NCBI GenBank assembly: GCA_963775875.1
Contig: CAVZKP010000015.1
Location: 124,001 to 188,000 of the forward strand
Source of the DNA: AP-15 sp963775875
GTDB lineage: Bacteria > Pseudomonadota > Alphaproteobacteria > ATCC43930 > CGMCC-115725
Length of the DNA stretch: 64,000 nucleotides
Direction: 5' to 3'
The position numbers and the translations under genes are program-made. This document shows positions 1 through 9,536 of this stretch, in pieces. Under the pieces are notes generated by a model. It was not told the DNA's origin and searched no databases. It saw only the letters and a list, made by a program, of their open reading frames with translations. Within the stretch, counting starts at the first letter, position 1, and every line of letters begins with the position of its first letter.

Positions 1-1
1 C

Positions 2-958
2 GGCATCGGCCTTTCCAACACGATCGAGCGCGCCGCGGCTGGCGGCTTCGAGGCGGCCGAAATCCGCTTCGACCGCGGCGGCACGGTAACCTTGGTGTCG
101 GGCTCGATCACCCAGGGCCAGGGCCACGAGACGGTCTACAAACAGCTCCTTTGCGACCGGCTCGGCATTGATCCGGGTCAGGTGCATTACGTGCAGGGCG
201 ACACCGAAAAGGTCGCGAATGGCGAAGGCACCGGCGGCTCGCGATCGGCTGCGCTGGGCGGCTCGGCGGTTTATCTGGCAACCGAGAAGATCGTCGGCAA
301 GGCGAAGGCGATCGCCGCCCATCTGCTCGGCGCCGAGGCGGGCGAGGTCGCATTCGCCGACGGGCTGTTTACCGCGCCGCGCTCGAACCGGGCATTGACG
401 ATCGGCGAGATCGCGACCGAATCGTTCAACCCGCCGAGCCTGCCCGACGATATGGAACCGGGGCTGATCGCTGGCGCCACCTTTACCTCAAAGCAGCAGA
501 ATTTCCCGAATGGCGTTCATATCTGCGAATTGGAGATCGATCCCGACACCGGCGAGGTCGAGATCCTGCGCTACAGCGTCGTCGACGATGTCGGCACGGT
601 GATGAACCCGCTCTTGCTCGAAGGCCAGATCTGCGGCGGCATCGTCCAGGGCGTGGGGCAGGTGCTGATGGAGGATATCCGCTTCGATCCGGCGTCGGGC
701 CAGCTGTTGACCGGCTCGTTCATGGATTACGCGATGCCGCGGGCCGGCGATTTGTCGGCGATCCATTGCGACAGCAATCCGGTGCCGACCAAAACCAACC
801 CGTTGGGCGTCAAGGGCGCCGGCGAAGCCGGCAATGTCGGCGCGCTCCCGGCAATCGGCAACGCGCTGGTCGACGCGCTCTCCCCGCTCGGCATCCGCCA
901 GGTCGAAATGCCCGCCACCCCCGAGCGGCTGTGGCGCGCCATCCGCGCAGCCGGTTGA
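2..958 (+). CDS. Xanthine dehydrogenase / CO dehydrogenase large-subunit family protein, molybdopterin-binding (5' partial)
   Basis: This is the C-terminal part of a molybdenum hydroxylase large subunit; the reading frame is open from the left edge. Seen: a GSITQGQGHET segment, a GTGGSRSA loop, and the C-terminal GVKGAGEAG motif. In this family the Glu of that motif is the general base at the molybdenum site. These enzymes oxidise purines, aldehydes or CO with medium (FAD) and small (2Fe-2S) subunits, which are not in the window. The CO-dehydrogenase active-site loop would lie upstream, so the substrate cannot be told. It converges with yejB, leaving about 90 bp between the two stops. Confidence 0.9.
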   Translation, partial: GIGLSNTIERAAAGGFEAAEIRFDRGGTVTLVSGSITQGQGHETVYKQLLCDRLGIDPGQVHYVQGDTEKVANGEGTGGSRSAALGGSAVYLATEKIVGKAKAIAAHLLGAEAGEVAFADGLFTAPRSNRALTIGEIATESFNPPSLPDDMEPGLIAGATFTSKQQNFPNGVHICELEIDPDTGEVEILRYSVVDDVGTVMNPLLLEGQICGGIVQGVGQVLMEDIRFDPASGQLLTGSFMDYAMPRAGDLSAIHCDSNPVPTKTNPLGVKGAGEAGNVGALPAIGNALVDALSPLGIRQVEMPATPERLWRAIRAAG

Positions 959-1049
959 TCGACCGGGCATTAGCAGCCCGGCCGCACCGTCGCGATCATC
1001 GGCCAGGTACGTCAGGTTCTGTCGGGCTGATCGCCGCCCGGGTTCTGCC

Positions 1050-2141
1050 TCACCCCCGCCGGGTGGCGAAATCGATGCGCGGGTCGATCAGCATATAGGT
1101 CAGGTCGCTGACCAGCTTCAGCAGCAGGCCGATCAGGGTGTAGACGTAGAGCGTGCCGAACATGATCGGATAGTCGCGGTTGATCGCCGCCTCGAAGCCC
1201 AGCAGACCGAGGCCGTCGAGCGAAAAGATCACCTCGATCAACAATGAGCCGGTGAACAGGATGCCGACCAATGCCGCCGGAAACCCGGCGACGACGAGCA
1301 GCATCGCGTTTCTGAAGACATGGCCGTAGAGCACCCGGCGCTCGCTCAGCCCCTTGGCGCGCGCGGTCAGCACATATTGCTTGTTGATCTCGTCGAGAAA
1401 GCAGTTCTTGGTCAGCATCGTCAGGGTGGCGAACCCCGATATCACCAGCGCCGTGATCGGCAGCGCGATATGCCAGAAATAATCGGCGATGCGCATCGGC
1501 CAGGACAGCGAGGCCCAATTGTCGCTGACCAGCCCGCGCAGCGGAAAAATCGACAGATAGCTGCCGCCGGCGAACAGCACGATCAGCAACACCGCGAACA
1601 GAAAGCTCGGCACCGCATAGCCGACGATGATCACCGCGCTCGTCCACACGTCAAAGCGGCTGCCGTCGCGCACCGCCTTGCGAATGCCGAGCGGGATCGA
1701 GACCAGATAGGTGATCAGGGTCGTCCACAACCCGATCGAGATCGACACCGGCAATTTGGCCTTGATCAGATCGATCACGCGCTGGTCGCGGAAAAAGCTG
1801 GTGCCGAAATTGAAGGTCAGATAGTTGCGCATCATCAGCACGAACCGGGTCAAGGGCGGCTTGTCGAAGCCGTATTGCTTTTCCAGCTCTTTGATCAGCG
1901 CCGGGTCGAGGCCGCGCGCGCCGCGATAGCGGGAGTTGGCCGCGCCCGCCTGCGTCTTGATCTCGCCGGTGCCGCCGCTGACCCGCTCGGTGGCGCTGAC
2001 ATTCTCGCCCTTGAGCCGGGCGATCATCTGCTCGACCGGGCCGCCGGGCGCGGCCTGCACAATCACGAAATTTACCACCATGATCGCGAACAGGGTCGGG
2101 ATGATCAGCAGCACCCGGCGCAGCGCATAGCCGATCATCAA
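1050..2141 (-). CDS. yejB: Microcin C / oligopeptide ABC transporter permease YejB-like
   Basis: A 363-residue inner-membrane permease of the DppB/OppB type. The N-terminus (MIGYALRRVLLIIPTLFAI) is the usual first membrane segment, a periplasmic region of about 100 residues follows, and the C-terminus carries the IDPRIDFATRR tail typical of YejB. It would form the transmembrane channel for peptides delivered by the YejA-like binding protein encoded just upstream. The gap to yejA is about 70 bp and holds an inverted repeat. The partner permease YejE and ATPase YejF do not follow: the next gene is on the opposite strand. Confidence 0.9.
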   Translation of the reverse strand: MMIGYALRRVLLIIPTLFAIMVVNFVIVQAAPGGPVEQMIARLKGENVSATERVSGGTGEIKTQAGAANSRYRGARGLDPALIKELEKQYGFDKPPLTRFVLMMRNYLTFNFGTSFFRDQRVIDLIKAKLPVSISIGLWTTLITYLVSIPLGIRKAVRDGSRFDVWTSAVIIVGYAVPSFLFAVLLIVLFAGGSYLSIFPLRGLVSDNWASLSWPMRIADYFWHIALPITALVISGFATLTMLTKNCFLDEINKQYVLTARAKGLSERRVLYGHVFRNAMLLVVAGFPAALVGILFTGSLLIEVIFSLDGLGLLGFEAAINRDYPIMFGTLYVYTLIGLLLKLVSDLTYMLIDPRIDFATRRG

Positions 2142-2168
2142 CCGCCGTCCGTCCGGCTTTGCGCTTTG

Positions 2169-2196
2169 TCATGGCGAGAAGCGCGCTCGCCATGAC
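2169..2196. repeat. Perfect 11-bp inverted repeat between yejA and yejB
   Basis: GTCATGGCGAG at 2169-2179 is mirrored exactly by CTCGCCATGAC at 2186-2196 with a 6-base loop. It lies between two genes of one transcription unit and has no T-run, so it looks like a REP-type element or an mRNA-stabilising hairpin that lowers permease expression relative to binding protein. The function is inferred. Confidence 0.6.
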
Positions 2197-2211
2197 CGCT
2201 TGGCGGAGGCC

Positions 2212-4039
2212 TCACTGCTTCAGCACCTCGCCCTTTTTGGCTTCGACCGACTTCTCGGCAGTCGGGTCGACCCACCAGGTATCAAAGCCGAGCGCATATT
2301 TGGGCGACACCGCAGGCCGGCGGAACTTGTCCCAATAGGCCACCCGGAATGCGGCCAGATGAAAGTTCGGGATCACGTAATAGCCGTATTGCAGCACCCG
2401 ATCGAGCGCCCGGGTGTGGGCGACCAGGCTCGCCCGGTCCGGCGCCTGGATCAGCTGTTCGATCAGCGCATCGACCACCTTGCTCTTGATGCCGAGAAGG
2501 TTGCGGCTGCCCTGCTCGTCGGCTGCCTGGGATCCCCAATATTCGCGCTGCTCGTTGCCCGGCGACAGCGATTCCGGGAACAGCACGACGGTCATGTCAT
2601 AGTCGAACGTCTCCATCCGCTTTTCGTATTGCGCCGGGTCGACGGTGCGCACCCGCGCGGTGATGCCCATGCGCTTGAGGTTCTGCACCATCGGCAGCAC
2701 GATCCGCTCGAATTGCGGGTTGTCGAGCAGGATCTCGAATTCGAAGGGCTGACCGGTCTTGGCGTTGACCAGCGTTTGCCCCTTGAAGGTCCAACCGGCC
2801 GCCATCAGCAGCTTCAGCGCCTTTTCCAGCCCGGCTCGGATATCGCCGGAGCCGTCATATTTGGGCGGATCGTATTCGGTGGTGAACACGGCGTCGGGGA
2901 TCTGGCCGCGGAACTTGTCGAGGATCTCGAGCTCCTTGCCTTGCGGCACGCCGGTCGCGGCCAATTCGGAATTGTCGAAATAGCTGCGGGTGCGCTGATA
3001 GGCGCCGTAAAACAAATTCTTGTTCGACCATTCAAAGTCGAAGGCATAGGCGAGGGCCTCGCGCACCCGCGGGTCCTGAAAGATCGGCCGGCGCAAATTG
3101 AAGCCAAAGCCCTGCATGCCGCTCGGCAATTGGTTGGGGATCTGCTCCTTCTTGATCAGGCCGGCGCGCAGGGCAGGGCCGTCATAGCCGGTGGCCCAAT
3201 CCTTCGCCGAATTCTCGACCCGCGCATCATATTGCCCGGCCTTGAACGCTTCGAGCGCGATCGTCGCGTCCCGATAATAATCGTAGCGGATCGTATCGAA
3301 ATTATAGCGGCCCTTGTTGACCGGCAGATCCGCGCCCCAATAATCGGCGACCCGGCGATAGGTGATCGAGCGGCCGGGATCGACCGTTTGGATCGTATAG
3401 GGGCCGCTGCCGAGCGGCGGATCGAGCGTCGTCTTCTCGAAATCGCGCTTCGACCAATAGGCCTTCGACAGCACCGGCATCTGCCCGATGATCTGCGGCA
3501 ATTCGCGGTTTTTCGCCGATTTGAAATAAAACCGAACCCCGCGATCCCCCTCTTTTTCGACCTTGGTCACATCGCCGTAATATTCGCGGTACATCGGCAG
3601 CCCCTTCGCCCGCAACGTCGCGAAGGTCCAGATCACGTCATCGGGCGTCATCGGCGTGCCGTCGTGGAACCGCGCCGCCTTGCGCAGGGTGTAGAGCACC
3701 GACAGCTTGTCCGGCAGCGAGGTCGATGCTTTTGGCGACCAGCCCGTATTCGCTCGCCGGTTCATCCTCGGACGACGCCGACAGGGTGTCAAAGATCATG
3801 CCGATGCCGGCGGCCGGCACCCCGTTGATGACAAAAGGGTTCAGCGTGTCGAAGGTGCCGATCGCCGAATAGCGCATCGTGCCGCCCTTCGGCGCCTGCG
3901 GGTCGGCGTAATCGAAATGGGTAAAGCCGGGGCCGTATTTGAGGTCGCCAAATAGCGACATGCCCTCGCTCGCCGCCCTGGCGCTGCCGGTCACCAGCAG
4001 CAAAACAAGGCCCGCGGCGATTGCCGATACTCTGCCCAT
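2212..4039 (-). CDS. yejA: Extracellular solute-binding protein, YejA-like (family 5), with an apparent frameshift near 3718
   Basis: Periplasmic oligopeptide-binding protein feeding YejB. The start at 4039 gives MGRVSAIAAGLVLLLVTGSARA, a clear signal peptide. The first ~105 residues (through SEYGLVAKSI) are in one frame. The rest (LPDKLSVLYTL, then ARFHDGTPMTPDDV, typical of SBP family 5) is in another, so one base is gained or lost near 3718. With the correction the protein is about 608 residues, normal for YejA. Nothing else is damaged, so a sequence error is likelier than a pseudogene. It follows hisN by 22 bp, suggesting one operon hisN-yejA-yejB. Confidence 0.85.
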
Positions 4040-4061
4040 ACGCTTTGTCCTTGCGATCGGC

Positions 4062-4841
4062 TTACCCGTCGAGCAGGGCCAGCGCCGCCTGGTATACGCG
4101 GCGGTCGCCGGCGACCAGGACGCGCCCGTCCGATGCCAGCCCCAGCCCGGCGCCGCGCCAGTCGGTGGCGATCCCGCCCGCACCCTCGACGATCGGGATC
4201 ATCGCGCAGAAATCGTAGGGCTTGAGGCTGGCTTCAAGGACGAGGTCGACAAACCCGGCGGCGAGCAGGCCATAGGCATAGCAGTCGGCGCCAAAGCGGG
4301 TCAGCTTGACCGCGGCCGAAACCCGGGCAAAGGCGGCGGCATCCGGCCCGCCAAACATGTCGGGGGTGGTGGCGAACAGGGTCGCGGTCGCCAGTGCGGT
4401 GCATTCCCGGCAGCGGATCGCGCGGCCGTTCAATGTCGTCGCCCGGCCCGCGGCGCCGACCCAGCGCTCGCGCGAGATCGGCTGGTCGATGATCCCCAGG
4501 ATCGGCCGGCCGGCGCGGGTCAGTGCGATCAGGGTGCCGAACAGCGGCACCCCGCTGATAAAGGATTTGGTCCCGTCGATCGGGTCCAGCACCCAGACGA
4601 ACTCGGCCGCCTCGCGCACTCGCCCGAACTCTTCGCCGATGATCCCGTGTTCGGGAAAACCGGCTTCGATCAGTTCGCGCATCGCCAGTTCCGCGGCGCG
4701 GTCGGCGGCGGTCACCGGGCTCAGATCGGGTTTGTCGTCGACCGCGAGCGGCTGGCGGAAATAGGGCCGAATCGCCGCCCCCGCCGCATCGGCTAATCGG
4801 GCTGCGAGCGCCAGAAACCCGTCGAGCTCCGAGGCGCGCAC
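4062..4841 (-). CDS. hisN: Histidinol-phosphatase, inositol-monophosphatase family
   Basis: A 259-residue Mg2+-dependent phosphatase of the IMPase fold. Metal-binding motifs are visible: GEEFG near residue 70, DPIDGTKSF near 86-94, and PYDFCAMIPIVEGAGG near the C-terminus. The family removes phosphate from histidinol phosphate, inositol phosphate or related substrates. HisN-type histidinol-phosphatase is the usual assignment in alphaproteobacteria for this length and these motifs, but inositol-1-monophosphatase cannot be excluded. It is the first gene of a probable unit with yejA and yejB. Confidence 0.82.
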   Translation of the reverse strand: MRASELDGFLALAARLADAAGAAIRPYFRQPLAVDDKPDLSPVTAADRAAELAMRELIEAGFPEHGIIGEEFGRVREAAEFVWVLDPIDGTKSFISGVPLFGTLIALTRAGRPILGIIDQPISRERWVGAAGRATTLNGRAIRCRECTALATATLFATTPDMFGGPDAAAFARVSAAVKLTRFGADCYAYGLLAAGFVDLVLEASLKPYDFCAMIPIVEGAGGIATDWRGAGLGLASDGRVLVAGDRRVYQAALALLDG

Positions 4842-4872
4842 CGGCCCTATTTCCCGGCCCTATTTCCCGGCG

Positions 4873-5394
4873 CTATTTCAAAGTCTGCAGGTAAGCGATG
4901 ACATCAGCGCGATTCTGCGCCTTGGGAAAGCCGGCAAAAGTCATCTTGGTGCCCTGGGCAAAGTGTTGCGGATTATCCAGCCAATCGTTGAGCAATTCCG
5001 GGGTCCACTTCTCGCCGTCGTGCTTGCTCAGCGCGTCGGAGAAGGCAAACCCGCCCCGGTCCTCGGCGATCGGTCCGCCGACAACATCCCACAGATTCGG
5101 CCCGATCCGGTTCGGGCCGCCCTTGGTGAAGGTATGGCACGCCTGGCACACCGTGGTCAGTTGCTGGCCCTTTTTCGGGTCGGCCTTGGCCAGCAGCGGC
5201 GTGATCGGCGCCAGCTTCTCCGCGGCCGGAGCCGCCGGCGCGCTGGCGCTCGGCTCGCTGCCGGCGACGACAAAGACCGGCTTTTCGAGCGGCCTTGGTC
5301 GGACCAGCATGTTGGACAGAATCCCGGCCACCATCGCCACGATCAGCGCGGTGAGAACCGAGGCAATGATCTTGTTCCACTCGAACGACGACAT
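4873..5394 (-). CDS. Membrane-anchored cytochrome c (CycM / c552-like)
   Basis: A 173-residue protein with an N-terminal anchor (residues ~8-28, IIASVLTALIVAMVAGIL), an Ala/Pro-rich linker and a class I cytochrome c domain. The haem site is CQACH, followed by the GPNLWDVVGGP loop and an axial Met in TKMTFAG. Such proteins carry electrons between the bc1 complex and terminal oxidases at the periplasmic face. ATG at 5394 has AGGG about 7 bases upstream. It is divergent from kdsB with 130 bp between starts, an arrangement familiar in alphaproteobacteria. Confidence 0.9.
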   Translation of the reverse strand: MSSFEWNKIIASVLTALIVAMVAGILSNMLVRPRPLEKPVFVVAGSEPSASAPAAPAAEKLAPITPLLAKADPKKGQQLTTVCQACHTFTKGGPNRIGPNLWDVVGGPIAEDRGGFAFSDALSKHDGEKWTPELLNDWLDNPQHFAQGTKMTFAGFPKAQNRADVIAYLQTLK

Positions 5395-5524
5395 CGACGA
5401 CCCTTCCGACCGTGCCGGGCCGGCAGAAAATCCAATTCCCCCCGACAACTCAAATGAATTATCACGCTTCCGGCGATCCAACGAACCGGGCATGTTGTCG
5501 CTGCCCGATCGCCCGAGCCAGGCT

Positions 5525-6293
5525 GTGAACAGCGCCACACCCAAAAACCCGATCATTGTCATCCCGGCGCGTCTGGCGGCGACGCGGCTTCCCGGCAAGC
5601 CGCTCGCCGACATCGCCGGAACCCCGATGATCATCCATGTCTGGCGTCGCGCGGTCGCGGCCGAGGCGGGACCGGTCGTCGTCGCCTGCGGCGATCCGCA
5701 GATCGCCGACGCGGTCCGCGCCGCCGGCGGCGAGGCCGTCCTGACCGATCCGCAGCTGCCCACCGGCTCGGACCGCATCCACCAGGCGATGGCGCGGATC
5801 GATCCCGGACGGGCGCACGACGCGGTGGTCAATGTCCAGGGCGATCTGCCGATGCTCGACCCGGCGGCGGTGCGTCTGGCGCTGGCCGGGCTCGCCGAGC
5901 GCTGAAACCGATATCGCGACCCTCGCCGCGGTGATCGAGGACGCCGCGGCACTGGCCGACACCAGCGTCAACAAGGTCGTCGCCGGCTTTGCCGACCCGG
6001 CGCTGCCGGCGCGCGCGCTCTATTTCAGCAAGGCCGTGGTGCCGTGGGGGGACGGGCCATATTACGAGCATATCGGGCTCTACGCCTATCGCCGCGAGGC
6101 GCTCGACCGTTTTGTCGGGCTGCCCCGCGGCGTGCTCGAACTGCGCGAACGCCTCGAGCAATTGCGCGCGCTCGAAGCCGGGATGCGAATCTCGGTCAGC
6201 CTGATCGAGGCCGCCCGGCTCGGCGTCCAGGTCGACACCCCGGCCGATCTCCAACGCGCCCGCCAATTGATGCAGCAGATCCAACCAGGATGA
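5525..6293 (+). CDS. kdsB: 3-deoxy-manno-octulosonate cytidylyltransferase, apparent frameshift near 5903
   Basis: Activates Kdo as CMP-Kdo for lipopolysaccharide inner core synthesis. The GTG start at 5525 gives MNSATPKNPIIVIPARL, matching the family start; an ATG at 5492 is an alternative. Motifs: RLPGKPL, TGSDRI, VVNVQGDLPM. The first frame stops after LAGLAER at 5905, and the family sequence resumes in the next frame (ETDIATLAAVIEDA ... VVPWGDGPYYEHIGLYAYRR). This implies a one-base error near 5903. Corrected length is about 255 residues, normal for KdsB. The stop overlaps pheA by ATGA. Confidence 0.88.
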
Positions 6294-7171
6294 CCGAACC
6301 AAAGCTCGATCCCGCCGACCCGGCGCACGCGATCTCGTTTCAGGGGGCGTTCGGGGCTTATTCCGATCTCGCCTGCCGCCGGGTCTTTCCCGAAATGGCG
6401 ACCCTGCCCTGCGCCCAGTTCGAGGATGCTTTTGCCGCGGTGCGCGACGGCCATGCCCGCCTGGCGATGATCCCGATCGAAAACTCGGTAGCCGGCCGGG
6501 TCGCCGACATCCACCATCTGATGCCCGATTCGGGGCTGCACATCATCGGCGAGCATTTCGAACCGGTGAACCATCACCTGCTGGCCCTGCCCGGCGCCAC
6601 CCTGGATAAAATCCGCACGGTCAAAAGCCACGTCCACGCACTCTCGCAATGCCGCAAGCTGATCCGCGCCCTCGGCATCGAGCCGGTCGTCGCCGCCGAC
6701 ACCGCCGGGGCCGCGGCCGAACTCGCCGAGCGCCGCGATCCGGCCGTCGCCGTCATCGCCTCCGATCTCGCCGGGCAGATCTACGGCCTGGTCTCGCTCA
6801 AGGCGAATATCGAGGATGCCGAGCACAACACCACCCGGTTTCTGATCATGTCGCGCGAGCCGGTGCGGCCGGCGCGCGGGACGCCGACGGTCACAACCTT
6901 TCTGTTCCGCGTGCGCAATGTCCCGGCCGCGCTCTACAAGGCGATGGGCGGGTTCGCCACCAACGGCGTCAACATGACCAAGCTCGAAAGCTACATGGTC
7001 GGCGGCGCCTTCTCGGCGACCCAGTTCTACGCCGATGTCGAGGCTCATCCCGACGACCGCCCGCTGGCCTTGGCGCTCGAGGAACTCGCCTTCTTTTCGC
7101 GCGAGCTCAAGATCCTCGGCGTCTATCCCGCCCACCCGCTGCGCATCGCCGCTTCGGCGCGGGTGGAATAA
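6290..7171 (+). CDS. pheA: Prephenate dehydratase
   Basis: A 293-residue monofunctional PDT that converts prephenate to phenylpyruvate for phenylalanine synthesis. Seen: the N-terminal ISFQGAFGAYSDLA motif, IPIENSVAGRV, the catalytic-region NTTRFLIM (the TRF motif), and a C-terminal ACT domain with the allosteric GVNMTKLESYM signature that binds phenylalanine. ATG at 6290 overlaps the kdsB stop as ATGA, indicating translational coupling in a kdsB-pheA operon. Confidence 0.95.
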   Translation: MTEPKLDPADPAHAISFQGAFGAYSDLACRRVFPEMATLPCAQFEDAFAAVRDGHARLAMIPIENSVAGRVADIHHLMPDSGLHIIGEHFEPVNHHLLALPGATLDKIRTVKSHVHALSQCRKLIRALGIEPVVAADTAGAAAELAERRDPAVAVIASDLAGQIYGLVSLKANIEDAEHNTTRFLIMSREPVRPARGTPTVTTFLFRVRNVPAALYKAMGGFATNGVNMTKLESYMVGGAFSATQFYADVEAHPDDRPLALALEELAFFSRELKILGVYPAHPLRIAASARVE

Positions 7172-7269
7172 AACCGGGTCCGCAGCAGTCGTTGATTCGA
7201 CGCCGGACCCGGCGGCTGGCGCCGGCTGCGAAGCGTCGTCCCAATTCGTCCACGAGCCAGGGGGAGATC

Positions 7270-7803
7270 ATGAAAAACCAGGCGATCCTTGCGGCGGCTT
7301 TCGGGCTTTGCCTGTTCGCATCCGGTGCGGCCCGCGCCGATGGCGGTGGCGGCGGAAGCGACAATGCGGACACGACGACCTGCGGCAAGGGTCAGGTCTG
7401 GGACAGCAGCAGCAAAAAATGCGTCAAGGCCGAGAACGGGGTGCTGCCGGACAAGGCGCTGACCGATTACGCCTATGCCCTGGTCAGGGCCGGGCGCTAT
7501 CAGGAGGCGCTCCACATCCTCGACCTGCTGAAGAACCCGAATACCGCGGTCGCGCTCAATTACCGCGGCTATGCGACCCGCAAGATGGGCCGGATCGACG
7601 AGGGGATCGGCTATTACCTGAAATCGGTGGCGCTCGATCCGCACTACGCGCAGGTCCGGGAATATCTCGGCGAGGCCTATCTGCTCAAAGGCGACACCGC
7701 CGACGCCGAGGCCCAGCTGCGGGCGATCAAGGGCATCTGCGGCTCCGCATGCGAATCATACGAACATCTCGCGGTGGCCATCGCCGATCCTGCCGATATC
7801 TGA
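7270..7803 (+). CDS. Secreted TPR protein of unknown role
   Basis: A 177-residue protein with a signal peptide (MKNQAILAAAFGLCLFASGAARA). A Gly-rich segment and a short two-Cys module (CGKGQVWDSSSKKC) follow, then two or three tetratricopeptide units (residues ~60-150) and a final Cys pair (CGSAC). A GGGGGAG ribosome site precedes ATG 7270. The TPR part suggests a periplasmic protein-protein adaptor; nothing points to a specific partner. Likely monocistronic. Confidence 0.8.
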   Translation: MKNQAILAAAFGLCLFASGAARADGGGGGSDNADTTTCGKGQVWDSSSKKCVKAENGVLPDKALTDYAYALVRAGRYQEALHILDLLKNPNTAVALNYRGYATRKMGRIDEGIGYYLKSVALDPHYAQVREYLGEAYLLKGDTADAEAQLRAIKGICGSACESYEHLAVAIADPADI

Positions 7804-7891
7804 CCGCTGCCAGCGGCGGCGGCCCGCCCGCCGGCTTCCCGGCGCCCGCGGCCGCCGGGCGGAGCGGGGGCGCGCGATTCCCCTTTCCGGC

Positions 7892-8242
7892 CTAGCGATA
7901 GGAGACCGCGTAGCCCTCGGTCCGGCAAACATCGACCCCGCGCTGGATCAGGTTCGTGCCATCGTCGAGCACGGTTTTCAGGTCGAACCGGCACTGGCCG
8001 TTATTGTCGTCGATGGTCACCAGCATCGAAGCGCCGGGCTCCAAAAACTCCGAACCCAGGACGTCCGGCTGCCAGTTTCCGCTGCCGGCGTTGGAAAGAT
8101 AGATTTCGACGATCGGCTGACGCGTGTCGTTGGCGACGACGACATGCCGCTCCAACCCATAGGCCGCAGGCGGCCCGGTGGTGCCGGTCAGCAGCCAAAA
8201 CAACGAGCCCGCCGCCACGGTAGTACTCACGCTGTTAAGCAT
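7892..8242 (-). CDS. Small exported hypothetical protein
   Basis: A 116-residue product from ATG 8242, which has GGAG six bases upstream; this decides the start over an ATG 15 codons earlier. The N-terminus (MLNSVSTTVAAGSLFWLLTG) looks like a signal peptide. The mature part reads as a beta-rich domain (VVVANDTRQPIVEIYLSN ... FDLKTVLDDGT) with two Cys. I do not recognise a named family beyond generic exported alphaproteobacterial proteins. It converges on the TPR gene. Confidence 0.6.
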   Translation of the reverse strand: MLNSVSTTVAAGSLFWLLTGTTGPPAAYGLERHVVVANDTRQPIVEIYLSNAGSGNWQPDVLGSEFLEPGASMLVTIDDNNGQCRFDLKTVLDDGTNLIQRGVDVCRTEGYAVSYR

Positions 8243-8706
8243 AATAAACTCCGATGGCTGGTTAAGCGGACAGTCAGTACACGGCACTGCTTCCGCTTAC
8301 CGTAAACCTAAGCCGCTTTGCCGCCGGCCGATGTGACCCGGCTCACAGTTACGGACGATATTTTGACGCTTTCCGACCCTAAAGGGCTGCGCGCCCCGTC
8401 ACCGCGCGTCTGCGGCGATCAATCGTAAGCAGGCAGATCTGAATAATAATCTATCACGACAATCGCAGGTCGACGGAGCGTCGGAAGCGCAAGAGATTCG
8501 CGAGCGCGCCGCCCGGGGCGAGCCGTTAATGACATAATCCCCTGGGCCCGGCGTGCATGACAGGCGTGATGTTGAACGTCGAAGTTGCTCTTTTGGGCAA
8601 TCGGCGTTAGAAGCTTTGTGCGGTGGCAAAAAAATGGCATCGGGGCCGACCTTGCGCTCTTAGGCCAACCCCGCACCTAGACGCAAAATATAAAAAGGGG
8701 GAGGAA
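8243..8706. other. Intergenic region, divergent promoters expected
   Basis: 464 bp with no credible gene. It lies between two divergent genes and must hold both promoters. Base composition falls towards the right, with A/T-rich runs just before the PEP-CTERM gene. I see no confident -35/-10 pair or RNA gene. Confidence 0.5.
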
Positions 8707-9519
8707 ATGCGGACCACGAGTAGCATAATTGCGGTGGCGTTTGCGCTAACGGCACTCACTGGCCCCAAGCTGGCCGAGGCCACCACAATTAACGGAATTA
8801 CCGTTAGTGGGCAGTTCCTCTTTACTGACGATCAATCGATTAACGACGTCGGGGTCGCAGGGGGATTCAGGTTTAATTTCGGAGCACAAATATCTGGTGG
8901 ATCGCTGGGATATTCATATACGATAGCTCTGCAAATAATAACTACCAGGGATGGAAATCCGGCGGGACCAGAGTCGGACTATGCAAATAGGTCATACTCG
9001 TTCTTCGATTTTACGCCACAGCTCGGAACTACAACGCCATCGAATATTGCCCTTCCGATGGTCAGCGGAACGACCGGCGTCTATCAGTTCAACGTCGGCA
9101 GCGTCGGGCCGGATTCGGTGACGTTTATCGATCCTGACATAGCGATCGGCTACATTTACGATACCGGCATGGGCGATCCGAATTTTGCATCGGTGATTTT
9201 GCCGGATGTCGGAGGCGGCGTTTTCGATCTGTCCTACCTCTCCACCATGACGGCGCTGGACGCGGGTGATCAGTATTTTTTCCCGACGGGTGGGGTATCG
9301 GAGTTTACCGTCACCGGAATTGATCCCTCGGCCAATCTTGATCCCGCCGACACCTCAGCCTTCGTCACCGGTTTGACATTTGTCAGCGACGGCTCATTTA
9401 CCGGGACGATGACGCCCATAACGGAAAGCGTTTCCGCCGCTCCGGAGCCAGCCTCGCTGATGCTGCTCGCCTCCGGCCTCTTCGGCCTCGGATTGATCCG
9501 TCGGCGTAAAATTTCGTAA
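8707..9519 (+). CDS. PEP-CTERM sorting-domain protein
   Basis: A 270-residue exported protein. The signal peptide (residues 1-25, ending KLAEA) is followed by a Gly/Ser/Thr/Asp-rich beta-type region without Cys. The C-terminal tripartite signal is complete: APEPASLML, a hydrophobic stretch, then RRRK. The family is processed by an exosortase/EpsH system tied to exopolysaccharide; no exosortase is in this window. A GGGGGAGGAA ribosome site precedes ATG 8707. The gene is less GC-rich than its neighbours, consistent with acquisition or a non-enzymatic surface role. Confidence 0.88.
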   Translation: MRTTSSIIAVAFALTALTGPKLAEATTINGITVSGQFLFTDDQSINDVGVAGGFRFNFGAQISGGSLGYSYTIALQIITTRDGNPAGPESDYANRSYSFFDFTPQLGTTTPSNIALPMVSGTTGVYQFNVGSVGPDSVTFIDPDIAIGYIYDTGMGDPNFASVILPDVGGGVFDLSYLSTMTALDAGDQYFFPTGGVSEFTVTGIDPSANLDPADTSAFVTGLTFVSDGSFTGTMTPITESVSAAPEPASLMLLASGLFGLGLIRRRKIS

Positions 9520-9536
9520 AACCGCGCGCGTTAGCT

